6,350 bases of DNA from contig QHUV01000463.1 in assembly GCA_003222065.1 (NCBI GenBank), positions 1-6,350 of the forward strand, in the 5' to 3' direction. This document shows, piece after piece, positions 1 to 6,350 of the stretch. Each line of letters opens with the position of its first letter. Positions within the stretch are counted from its first letter, which is position 1. The position numbers and the translations under genes were made by a program. The notes beneath the pieces were generated by a model. The model was given only the letters and a program-made list of their open reading frames with translations. It ran no database searches and was not told the DNA's origin. This DNA comes from Gemmatimonadota bacterium. GTDB taxonomy: Bacteria; Gemmatimonadota; Gemmatimonadetes; Gemmatimonadales; Gemmatimonadaceae.

Positions 1-23
1 GAGGCTAGAAGGGTAAGTGTTTC

Positions 24-48
24 GATCGGCGCCTAGCGGGCGCCGATC
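24..48 (+). terminator. Perfect 10-bp inverted repeat, candidate terminator hairpin
   Basis: The arms GATCGGCGCC (24-33) and GGCGCCGATC (39-48) are exact reverse complements around a five-base loop TAGCG. The RNA would form a very stable GC-rich hairpin. No T-run follows on either strand, so it is not a textbook intrinsic terminator; it could still end transcription from a gene to the left or protect a 3' end. No coding frame covers it convincingly. Strand is a guess. The left arm and loop contain GCCTAGCG, a one-base variant of an octamer that recurs across the window. Confidence 0.35.
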
Positions 49-148
49 ACGAGTAGTTCCTACCAATCGCGAGCGCTGCGCATCCCACCGACAGCGCTGA
101 TCCCGAATCATTGCCTCCTACCGTGCGCCGCGCGCACTGGGGTCACTC

Positions 149-406
149 ATGCCGATTCTCGTCGCGGCCGCAATTGCGGCCCTGGGTTTGACAGCTCGCG
201 AAGTTTCTGTCTCGCATCGTCAGCACGACGTGGCGACGGTGGCGCAGGCGCGCATGCTCGCCGTCCATGACGCGGCCTGCCAGGATTCGCTTCGCTACGC
301 GACCACGGACAGCGCGCGCGCCACGATCGTCGATGGCTGCGTGCAGCGCATCATGACCAACGGCATGCGCACGACGTCGGCCAAGCGCGTCGCCGAAAGC
401 AAATAG
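149..406 (+). CDS. Small hypothetical protein with hydrophobic N-terminus, 85 aa
   Basis: I do not recognise this protein. It starts at the first ATG after an in-frame stop at 98-100 and ends in a double stop (TAG TAG). A weak purine stretch, GGGG at 139-142, lies six bases before the ATG. Third codon positions are mostly G or C, as in the neighbouring genes, which supports real coding. Residues 2-16 are hydrophobic (Ile, Leu, Val, Ala) and could be a short signal peptide or membrane anchor, although no Lys or Arg precedes them. The remainder is polar and probably helical, with Cys44 and Cys64 that could form a disulfide if exported. It lies 142 bases before the permease on the same strand, with an inverted repeat between them, so a shared transcript is not assured. 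A spurious frame cannot be excluded. Confidence 0.5.
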   Translation: MPILVAAAIAALGLTAREVSVSHRQHDVATVAQARMLAVHDAACQDSLRYATTDSARATIVDGCVQRIMTNGMRTTSAKRVAESK

Positions 407-414
407 TAGCGGCG

Positions 415-468
415 CAGAGCGTAGGGCGTCGAGCGTGCTTCGGATCGCGCTCTACGCTCGGCGCTCTG
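415..468 (+). repeat. Compound inverted repeat with UUCG-capped inner hairpin
   Basis: Nested complementary arms occur here. CAGAGCG (415-421) pairs with CGCTCTG (462-468), and GAGCGTAG (417-424) can alternatively pair with CTACGCTC (452-459). Inside, GAGCGTG (431-437) pairs with CGCGCTC (446-452) including one G-U pair, and C438-G443 closes a TTCG loop with a two-base bulge. GCGCTCT also occurs twice on the right side (447-453 and 461-467). The element sits between the small protein gene and the permease. With no T-run it is a weak terminator candidate; a structured leader or 3'-end protector is equally possible. It may simply be intergenic repeat debris. Confidence 0.5.
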
Positions 469-548
469 TGGAACTCCCACAACACGCTGACAGTTTCTCG
501 GGACATACGCTCTGGTGTCGCTGAGACTCCACGGTGCACTATGTCCCG

Positions 549-2796
549 ATGCTCGCCTGGTTCGAATCCGCGCTGCAGGACATTCGTTATGCATTGCGTG
601 CGCTCGCGCGTTCTCCGGCCTTTACGGTTGTCGCGGCGTTGACGCTCGCGCTGGGTATCGGTAGCACGACGGCGGCGTTCAGTGTCGTCGACGCGATCAT
701 CCTGCGCGGACTTCCCTACCTCGCACCGGAGCGTCTTCTCACCGTATACGAGCGGAGCGAGGACGGAGGGCTAAGGGTCCCGTCGTATCCGACGTTTCAA
801 GACTGGCGATCGCAGAATGCCGCCGTTTCGAGCGCGATCGAGGGAATGGCGTACGTGCGCGGGGACGGCGTCACACTACCAACGCCGAGCGGCGTCGAGC
901 GCAAAGCTGCGGCCTACGTCGCGCCCGGATTCTTTCAGTTGATGGGCACTCGCCCATTGCTCGGCCGCACATTCCTGCCTGACGACGAACGGCCCGGCGC
1001 CCCGCCGGTTGTCATACTCTCTTACGATTATTTCGTCGAGCAATTCGGTGCTGATCCGGCGACGCTCGGGAAAGCCATCCCGGTCGATAGCGTGCCGACG
1101 ACGGTCATCGGCATCATGCCGCATGCGTTCGCGTATCCTAACTTCGGTGGTCCGAGCGAGTTCCTCGCGCCAGCGGTTTGGCAACCGCTCGAAGTGTTCG
1201 CGGCGTCGCACGCTGCTTTGAAGCTGCGCGGCTTGCATGTCGACAGCAGAACCGTTCTGCGCCTTCGTGCCGGCGTCGATTCGGCGCGCGCCGCTGTCGT
1301 AATGCACACGATCGAGCTGCGGCTGGCCGCCGAGTATCCGATAGAGCAAGCGCATTGGACTTCGGTGGCGTTGCAGCCCCTCGCGACGGAATTGTTCGGC
1401 GATCTTCGCGAGGCGCTTCTGCTCATCTCGAGCGCCATCGCGCTCATCCTGCTGCTCGCGTGCGCCAACGTCGCGAATCTCTTGTTGACGCGCGCCAGCG
1501 CGCGCCGGCAAGAGCTGTCCATTCGAGCGGCGTTAGGCGCCGGTCGTTGGCGATTGGCACGTTTGCAGCTCACGGAGGGCGCGGTCCTCGCCGCGGTGGC
1601 TGGGGGCGCGGGCCTCGTCCTCGCCGTCACTCTCGTCGGCTACGTCCGGAGCGCGGCATCGTCCCGCCTGCCCTTCGCGTCGGAGATTGCCGTCGATGCC
1701 CGCGCGGCGATGTTCGCGCTAGGCGCGTCCGCGGTGACCGCCGTGCTCGTCGGATTGTTGCCGGCGCTTCAGGCGGGCGGCGCGCAGGTGATGGAACACG
1801 TGCGCGCGAATGCGGCGGGGGCGATTGGCGCCAAGGGAGAGCGGTGGTTACGGAGCGTCCTCGTGTCGGTCCAGTTCGCCCTCGCCCTGACGCTACTGAT
1901 GGCCGCCGGTCTGCTCCTCCAGAGCTTCCGCCGGATGGCGGCGGTGCCGCTCGGCTACGACCCTAACGATACCATCGAGTTCGCGATCTCGCCGCCGCAG
2001 CATCGCTACGAGGCCCCAGCGGAGGCGGCGGCTCTCTATGCCCGCATTCTCGACGCCGTGCGCGCCGTACCCGGCGTGACGGGAGCGGCGGCCGCCGGTG
2101 GCGCGCTTCTGGACGCGAAGATCGAGACCGACGCGACGACTACCGGACGGGCGCTCCAATCGGCGCTGTACCACCCGGTCTCTACGGACTACCGCAGTAC
2201 GCTCCGCATCCCGTTGCGTGCCGGCCGGTGGTTCACCGACGACGACATGCGCTCGCCGGTCGGGTTCGTCGTCAGTGAGAAGCTCGCGAAAACGCTCTGG
2301 CCGGGCCAGAGCGCGTTAGGCAAGCGCGTGACCGTGCGTCGTGCGTCGCAGGCTCGGGCTGATTTCGGTCAACCGATCACCTTGCCCGTCATCGGTGTGC
2401 TCGCCGACATTCGCGAATACGGTCCGGCGGATGAAGAGCACGCGGAGCTCTATTTGCCGTACACACTGGAGGTCTGGGCCTGGATGCGCTTCATTGTACG
2501 CGCGCCGAACGCGGGACGTGCGTTGCCGGCCATCGATCGTGCCGTGCGTGGCGTCGAGCCGGCGCTCAATTTCCTCGGGAAGCCAAGTGTTGCAGAGACC
2601 GGTAGCGGCGCCATCGATTCGCAGCGCCGCTTCGTGACATTCGTGCTCACCGGCTTCGCGGCGTGCGCGCTGCTGCTGGCGACGATCGGTCGTTGCCGTG
2701 CCGCTCGTCCTCGCCATCGCGGCGATGTCCGCGAGCTACTGGTCGGCCCGCCGCGCGGCGGAGATCGATCCGATGATCGCGATCAAGGGCGAGTAG
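549..2796 (+). pseudogene. ADOP/MacB-like ABC permease, C-terminally damaged by deletion and frameshift
   Basis: This is a duplicated FtsX-type permease of the ADOP (acidobacterial duplicated orphan permease)/MacB family, inner-membrane proteins thought to work with a separate ABC ATPase; none is encoded here. I chose ATG 549, which gives the family-like start MLAWFESALQDIRYALR; GTG 534 in the same frame is possible, and neither has a good ribosome site. Residue numbers below count from GTG 534. The order is: first transmembrane helix about 30-53 with the hallmark LTLALGIGSTTAAFSVV; periplasmic MacB-like domain to about 285; FtsX domain with helices near 296-318, 348-370 and 392-414, including ACANVANLLLTRASARRQE; helix 442-463 opening the second unit; second periplasmic domain to about 695; helix about 701-718. 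After Gly719 (GGT 2688-2690) the frame becomes non-family Arg-rich sequence. The next frame encodes PLVLAIAAMSASYW, then SARRAAEIDPMIAIKGE and TAG 2794-2796, which is the normal family ending. The middle of the last FtsX domain is therefore missing and the parts are out of frame. Unrepaired, the open frame continues to 2861. Confidence 0.85.
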
Positions 2797-2799
2797 GAT

Positions 2800-3777
2800 C
2801 TAGATCTCCCAGTTCGACAGCACGAGCGCCCTTTTCGGCCGCTGCTCTTCGTGATGTGTGAGTGCCATGCGCAGATCAGTCCACCGCACGCGCGCCCCCA
2901 TTTGGACGAGCCGCTGATAGGTCGTTTGATACTCGCCCTGCACTCGTAAGGCAACGCGCCGCGTGCCGCTCCGCCGCGCGAAATCGCAGAGCGACCGCGC
3001 CATTTCGCCGAACTGTTCCTCGTGGCGGAGCACGAGCTTGAGCACGCGCAGCTCCTCGCGTGCCCGTCCCTCGACCAACGGGACGGTGTGGGCGAGCGCA
3101 AATCCCTCCAGCGCGCCGTCATCGCCGCGGAGGATGACCGTGTCGCCTAACGACAGCTCGTCGGTGAGCTGGATCTCTCGGGTGTAGTCGTACCCCGGCG
3201 CCAGTCGCTCCAGGAGCGCCTTGCATTCGGCAAGCGTCGCCTCCTTCTCCTGCGTCGACCGTCGCGCGAGCAATGTCGCCGGCCGGTCGTCGAGGGTGGC
3301 GTCGAGCGTCGTCGTCAGCGTTAGGCGCCCGGGCGTGAAGCCAAGCCGCGAGTAGAAGCCGATGTTGTCCATGGTGCGCGGCATCGTCTCGAGGCCGATC
3401 ACCGCGGCCCGGCTCTGCTTCAACCACTCGATGCCCCGCGTCACGATCTCCTTGCCCAACCCCGTGCCCTGATACTCCGTGCGCACGGCGAGTGGTCCCA
3501 TCCAACCCTCCGTGCCCGAGCGATGTACCATGTTGAACGCCGCGATGTGCCCGCGGTCGTCACGCCAGAGCATCGCCCCCGCATCGGCGTCCTCGATGGC
3601 GTAGCGCCAGACCGCCGGATTGAGATACGGGACGCGCACGCCGACCATGCCGTCGCGACGATAGCGCTCGGTGAACGCGTCGCTGAAGACCTGGTTCAGA
3701 TCGGCGATGTCGTCGAGCCGCGCCCGGAACGGGCCGTCGACGGAGTGCGATGGGCGCCACGTGCGAGTCGCGACCAT
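2800..3777 (-). CDS. GNAT-family N-acetyltransferase, possibly tandem GNAT, 325 aa
   Basis: This is a predicted acyl-CoA-dependent N-acetyltransferase; its substrate cannot be read from sequence. The N-terminal half carries the GNAT core: a beta strand and helix near 15-40, strand GPLAVRT (94-100), the acetyl-CoA pyrophosphate loop Q103-G-T-G-L-G108 followed by helix KEIVTRGIEWLK, and the motif-B region NIGFYSRLGFTPG (138-150). The C-terminal half (about 175-320) has strands and helices in a similar order, with an EYQTTYQRLVQMGARV stretch (282-297) resembling the end of a GNAT domain but no clear Q/RxxGxG/A loop. It may be a degenerate second unit. At 325 residues it is about twice a single GNAT domain, which fits. 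The start is ATG 3777, whose A is shared with the TGA of the upstream SbcC-like gene (TGATG), implying translational coupling. It ends three bases from the permease's ancestral stop on the opposite strand. Confidence 0.85.
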   Translation of the reverse strand: MVATRTWRPSHSVDGPFRARLDDIADLNQVFSDAFTERYRRDGMVGVRVPYLNPAVWRYAIEDADAGAMLWRDDRGHIAAFNMVHRSGTEGWMGPLAVRTEYQGTGLGKEIVTRGIEWLKQSRAAVIGLETMPRTMDNIGFYSRLGFTPGRLTLTTTLDATLDDRPATLLARRSTQEKEATLAECKALLERLAPGYDYTREIQLTDELSLGDTVILRGDDGALEGFALAHTVPLVEGRAREELRVLKLVLRHEEQFGEMARSLCDFARRSGTRRVALRVQGEYQTTYQRLVQMGARVRWTDLRMALTHHEEQRPKRALVLSNWEI

Positions 3778-3779
3778 CA
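3775..3779 (-). promoter_or_regulatory. TGATG stop/start overlap coupling sbcC-like and GNAT genes
   Basis: On the minus strand TGA (3779-3777) ends the SbcC-like frame and ATG (3777-3775) begins the acetyltransferase, sharing one A. Such overlaps usually mean the downstream gene is translated by ribosomes finishing the upstream one. Only a diffuse G-rich stretch (CCCCC on the plus strand around 3787-3791) lies upstream as a possible ribosome site, so reinitiation would fix this start. Confidence 0.7.
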
Positions 3780-6044
3780 GTCCGCCGCCCCCATTGTGAG
3801 CTGCGCCGCGTCATCGAAGGCCGACGTACCTAACGTGGGCTCCTGCTCGACGCGCGATGCACCGGTCTCCTCGTCGTAGCGCACGGTGATCACCCGATCG
3901 AGCCCCTCGCGTACCGACTCGATATGCGTGATGAGAATGACCTGCTCGAATCGATCCTGCAGCCGGCGCAGCAGCTCGACGACGTTGTGCCGCCGCGAGT
4001 CGTCGAGCGATCCGAAAATCTCGTCGAGGATGAGGAGCGAGAAGCTCTGCCCGGCGCGCTCGGCGATCATCTGGGATATCGCGAGACGCAACACGAGGTT
4101 CGCCAAATCTTCCTCGCCCCCGGAGATCACCGGTTTCGGTACGCCCTCCTCCAGCACCAGAACATTGTACTGGTCGTCGAGCTCCAATTCCGAGTACCGG
4201 GCGTCGGTGAGCTCTGTAAGGAAGGAGCTGGCCAGCTCGGAAATTTCCGGCCGCAGCTGCACGTTGAGATCGGTGCGCATGTCGGAATAGGCGCGATCCA
4301 GCTCGTCGTGCATACGCTTATCGCGATTCAGCTCTTCGAGCTGCGTCTGCGACTTGGCGAGGTCTTTTTGTGCTTGCAACGCGGTCTCCAATGCGCCGCG
4401 TGCTGCCGCGGCTTCGGCATCGGCGGCAACGGACGACAGCTCCGCGGCCCGCAGCTCGGTCGCCGCGCGCTCGTAATCCGAACGGAGCGCGTCCCACGAC
4501 TGCTCGGAGAATTGCACCGCGTCACGCTGGCGCCGGAGCTCGGCGATGCGGCTCGATGTCAGGTCCGTCGACTGGGTGACGCGCTCCCGCTCACGCCGGA
4601 GCAATCCGTCACGCTCGACCTGCGCGCCGAGCCGCGCGGCGCGCGCGTCGAGCGGCTGGAGGCGCTCGACGTCGCGACGCAATTGTTCATGGAGGTCTGC
4701 CCGATAGCCGACGGGCAATATCGCGAGATCACGCTGCAACGCGGCCTCGCGCTCCTCCTTCTGCGTGATCTCGCCCGCGACCTGGGTGAGCTCGACCATC
4801 GCGCTTTGCACGCGCGCGAGTCGCCGCTCGAGCTTGCTCACGGCGTCGAGCGCCAGGCGGCGCCGGTCGCCTAACGACTTGACCGCCGGCGGCATCTCGA
4901 CGAGCTGGTCGAGCCGCTTGCGGTAGTAGCTGCCGTCGACGACAGCGGTGTTGAGCTGGTCGTCGATGAGGTCGAGCACGGATCGGTAGTGGTCGCCTAG
5001 CGGGCGCGCACACGTCGGGCAGATGCCATTCTCGCCGGCGGCGACAAGGCGTTCGCGCTGCTCTTTCAGCTCCGAATGCTGCCGCCGAAGCGCCTCGAGT
5101 TTCGTCTCGGCCTCCTGGCGGTCACGAACCCAATCTGTTCGTCTCGCCTCGAGCTCTTCGTCGGCCTGCTGCAGCTCGCGGCGCTTCTCGCCGAGCTCGG
5201 CGCCGACCTGTTCCTCGAGCGATGGCGCGGCCTCGATCTTTCCGCGCCGCTCGCGCAGCCGGGCCAGGTCCTCGGCGAGCGCACGGGTACTTTCGAGGAG
5301 CGTGCGGCGCCGTCCCTCCTCGGCATACAGCCGATCCATCTCGTGCAGCGCGGCGACAATCTCGCCTAACGGCGCGATTTCGCGACGGATGCCATCCAGC
5401 TCGATGCGGGCCGCCGCCACGCCAGCCAGCTGCTCGACGCGCGCGCGCGCATCGGCCAGCATGCGCGCGACGCTCTCCGGATCGGGCATCCCGGCGCGCA
5501 GGCCCGCCGCTTCGGCGAGAATGATGCGCCGCCGTTCGCGGACGAGTGCTTGCGCCGTGCGCAGCTTCTCGTAGCCAAGCACTCGGGAGAGGAACTGTGC
5601 GCGCTCCGACGGGCCCATCGCCGCCATGACGCTCAGCTCTTTCTGGCCCGTGAAATACGTATTGAAGAACTCGTCGAGCGACATACCGAGCCGGCGGCGC
5701 AGCAGCTCGGTCACTCCAGTGATCGTGTTGGCGATCGGCGCGCCCGCGCCGTCTAGAAAGAGCTCGGCGTTCGTAAGACCACGCGACACGAGGTACCGAT
5801 GACCGCCGAGCTCGAAGTCGAGTTCCACGCGGACCTGGGAGCGTGCACCCGCGCGATTGAAGCGAATCGAATCGCGCGTTCCGCGGGCCGCAGGGGTCCC
5901 GTACAGCGCCCACGCAATGCCCTCGAGAATCGTCGACTTGCCGGCTCCGTTGGGTCCGATGATGCCCGTTAGGCCCGAATCGAAGACGATACGAGTGTCA
6001 GCGTGCTGCCGAAAATTGCAGAGGCGGAGCGAATTCAGATGCAC
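3777..6044 (-). CDS. sbcC: SbcC/Rad50-like DNA repair ATPase with zinc hook, 755 aa
   Basis: This is the ATPase subunit of an SbcCD (Rad50-Mre11) type complex, which uses ATP to open and process DNA ends and hairpins in the cytoplasm. The N-terminal lobe has MHLNSLRLCNFRQH and Walker A GPNGAGKST (30-38), with a Q-loop at Gln134 in YFTGQKE. From about 165 to 590 the sequence is charged, Glu/Arg/Leu-rich coiled coil, interrupted by the zinc hook CPTC (Cys342, Cys345), where two Rad50 molecules join through a metal. The C-terminal lobe has the ABC signature ISGGEEDLANLVLRLA (640-655), Walker B LLILDE (670-675, catalytic Glu675), D-loop GSLDD (678-682) and H-loop His707 in ITHIE. All expected ATPase motifs are intact. 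At 755 residues it is shorter than E. coli SbcC (about 1,050) because the coiled coils are shorter. The start is GTG 6044, chosen because the conserved N-terminus begins there, GGGAG lies nine bases upstream, and the preceding sbcD-like stop is two bases away. The symbol follows the family; rad50-like is equally apt. Confidence 0.93.
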   Translation of the reverse strand: MHLNSLRLCNFRQHADTRIVFDSGLTGIIGPNGAGKSTILEGIAWALYGTPAARGTRDSIRFNRAGARSQVRVELDFELGGHRYLVSRGLTNAELFLDGAGAPIANTITGVTELLRRRLGMSLDEFFNTYFTGQKELSVMAAMGPSERAQFLSRVLGYEKLRTAQALVRERRRIILAEAAGLRAGMPDPESVARMLADARARVEQLAGVAAARIELDGIRREIAPLGEIVAALHEMDRLYAEEGRRRTLLESTRALAEDLARLRERRGKIEAAPSLEEQVGAELGEKRRELQQADEELEARRTDWVRDRQEAETKLEALRRQHSELKEQRERLVAAGENGICPTCARPLGDHYRSVLDLIDDQLNTAVVDGSYYRKRLDQLVEMPPAVKSLGDRRRLALDAVSKLERRLARVQSAMVELTQVAGEITQKEEREAALQRDLAILPVGYRADLHEQLRRDVERLQPLDARAARLGAQVERDGLLRRERERVTQSTDLTSSRIAELRRQRDAVQFSEQSWDALRSDYERAATELRAAELSSVAADAEAAAARGALETALQAQKDLAKSQTQLEELNRDKRMHDELDRAYSDMRTDLNVQLRPEISELASSFLTELTDARYSELELDDQYNVLVLEEGVPKPVISGGEEDLANLVLRLAISQMIAERAGQSFSLLILDEIFGSLDDSRRHNVVELLRRLQDRFEQVILITHIESVREGLDRVITVRYDEETGASRVEQEPTLGTSAFDDAAQLTMGAAD

Positions 6045-6046
6045 AG

Positions 6047-6350
6047 TCAGCCGCTCCCATCTGGCCCGGGGTCGACACCGATCGGCGCGGCGCCGACCGT
6101 ACTCTCGGCTTCGCTCAGATACCGCAAGCCTAACGCGACGAGCTCGCCGCGATCGATGTCGCTCTCCAGCACGCGGCTCATCAGCTTCTCGCGCACGACA
6201 TCGGCGAGCGAGGGACGGCGCCCCGGGCCGGCGTGCCCCGAAAGCCGCACGACTTCTGGCCGGCGCGTATCGAGATGAAAGTGCAACGCCCGACGCTTGA
6301 ATTCGCGCAGCGCTTTGTGATCGAGATCGCGCGCAATGTGACGAGGGAGA
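6047..6350 (-). CDS. sbcD: SbcD/Mre11-like nuclease, C-terminal end only (partial)
   Basis: The frame is open from the window's right edge to TGA 6049-6047, giving about 100 residues; the start lies outside. No ATG occurs in this stretch, and TTG 6286-6284 is an internal leucine codon rather than a start. The visible part reads LPRHIARDLDHKALREFKRR, then HFHLDTRRPEVVRLSGHAG, a Pro/Arg-rich PGRRPSLADVVREKL segment, and LESDIDRGELVALGLRYLSEAE. The sequence resembles the C-terminal cap and DNA- or partner-binding tail of SbcD/Mre11-type metallophosphoesterases. The catalytic motifs would be further N-terminal and cannot be checked. The strongest evidence is position: it stops two bases before an SbcC-like gene on the same strand, the usual sbcD-sbcC order. 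The last 15 or so residues are Gly/Pro/Asp-rich and probably disordered. Confidence 0.75.
   Translation of the reverse strand, partial: LPRHIARDLDHKALREFKRRALHFHLDTRRPEVVRLSGHAGPGRRPSLADVVREKLMSRVLESDIDRGELVALGLRYLSEAESTVGAAPIGVDPGPDGSG
6054..6058 (-). promoter_or_regulatory. Shine-Dalgarno GGGAG supporting the GTG start of the SbcC-like gene
   Basis: On the minus strand GGGAG (6058-6054) lies inside the last codons of the SbcD-like gene, nine bases before GTG 6044-6042. This favours the GTG as the true start and indicates that initiation happens on the same message as the upstream nuclease gene. Confidence 0.55.

Noticed and set aside
487..515. Possible sigma-70 promoter before the permease (CTGACA at 487-492)
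   Set aside because: The -35-like hexamer matches 5 of 6, but no acceptable -10 box occurs at 16-18 bases spacing.
1028..1630. Minus-strand open frames opposite the permease (also 876-1511)
   Set aside because: They overlap the clear permease coding sequence, are Arg/Ala/Ser-rich in the way of shadow frames, and have no start context or recognisable domain.
2691..2861. Native novel C-terminus of the permease ending at 2861
   Set aside because: The residues after 2690 in this frame are Arg/Ser-rich and unlike any permease, the family ending is present in the next frame, and the frame runs antisense into the acetyltransferase gene.
3924..4874. Long plus-strand open frame (316 codons) opposite the SbcC-like gene
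   Set aside because: It is antisense to the well-supported ATPase frame, its low-complexity composition mirrors the coiled-coil codons, and no family motif is visible. Long antisense frames are common in high-GC DNA.
5122..5913. Second minus-strand open frame of 263 codons within the SbcC-like gene
   Set aside because: It is the alternative frame of the same strand, Arg-rich, while the SbcC frame there carries the N-terminal lobe and coiled coil with conserved motifs.
6079..6098. Recurrent GATCGGCGC near-palindromes (also around 5733 and in the 24-48 hairpin)
   Set aside because: The copies at 5733 and 6079 lie inside coding sequence, are imperfect, and are explained by GC-rich Ala/Gly/Pro/Ile codons; no shared spacing or longer identity was seen.
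6047..6286. A self-contained 79-residue gene starting at TTG 6286
   Set aside because: The frame continues without a stop to the window edge and the upstream residues fit the same SbcD-like C-terminus, so TTG is internal.

Overview
The window is GC-rich bacterial chromosomal DNA with strong G/C preference at third codon positions. The duplicated MacB/FtsX-type permease is a family abundant in Acidobacteriota and Gemmatimonadota. Together with the SbcD-SbcC-GNAT arrangement and the codon style, this makes one of those phyla plausible, Gemmatimonadota being my guess. No rRNA, tRNA, CRISPR array, insertion sequence or phage gene is visible, and nothing marks the window as a mobile island.

Left part, plus strand. 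Bases 1-148 hold a perfect 10-bp inverted repeat (24-48), possibly the terminator of a gene to the left, and no gene. A small 85-residue hypothetical protein follows (149-406), with a hydrophobic N-terminus and two cysteines. Bases 407-548 are intergenic and hold a compound inverted repeat (415-468) with a UUCG-capped inner hairpin. From about 549 to 2796 lies a large ADOP/MacB-like permease gene. It reads normally for about 710 codons, then jumps one frame near 2685-2700. The characteristic family C-terminus continues in the new frame to a TAG at 2794-2796. The middle of the last FtsX domain is missing, so the gene looks broken by an internal deletion, and the open frame that runs on to 2861 is not the ancestral one.

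Right part, minus strand. This is a tightly packed operon read right to left. First comes the C-terminal end of an SbcD/Mre11-like nuclease (cut by the window's right edge). Two bases later comes a compact SbcC/Rad50-like ATPase with Walker A, CPTC zinc hook, signature and Walker B motifs. A one-base TGATG overlap then leads into a GNAT-family acetyltransferase whose C-terminal half may be a second, degenerate GNAT unit. SbcCD is a known DNA end-processing nuclease complex; why an acetyltransferase is coupled to it is open. The operon converges on the broken permease with only three bases between stop codons.

A feature that cuts across all genes is the octamer CGTTAGGC/GCCTAACG. It occurs eight times exactly, with further one-base variants, always in the same codon phase, and accounts for most of the rare TTA leucine codons. 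I do not see a convincing new defence or mobile system here. The permease lesion, the octamer and the acetyltransferase-SbcCD coupling are the points worth pursuing.
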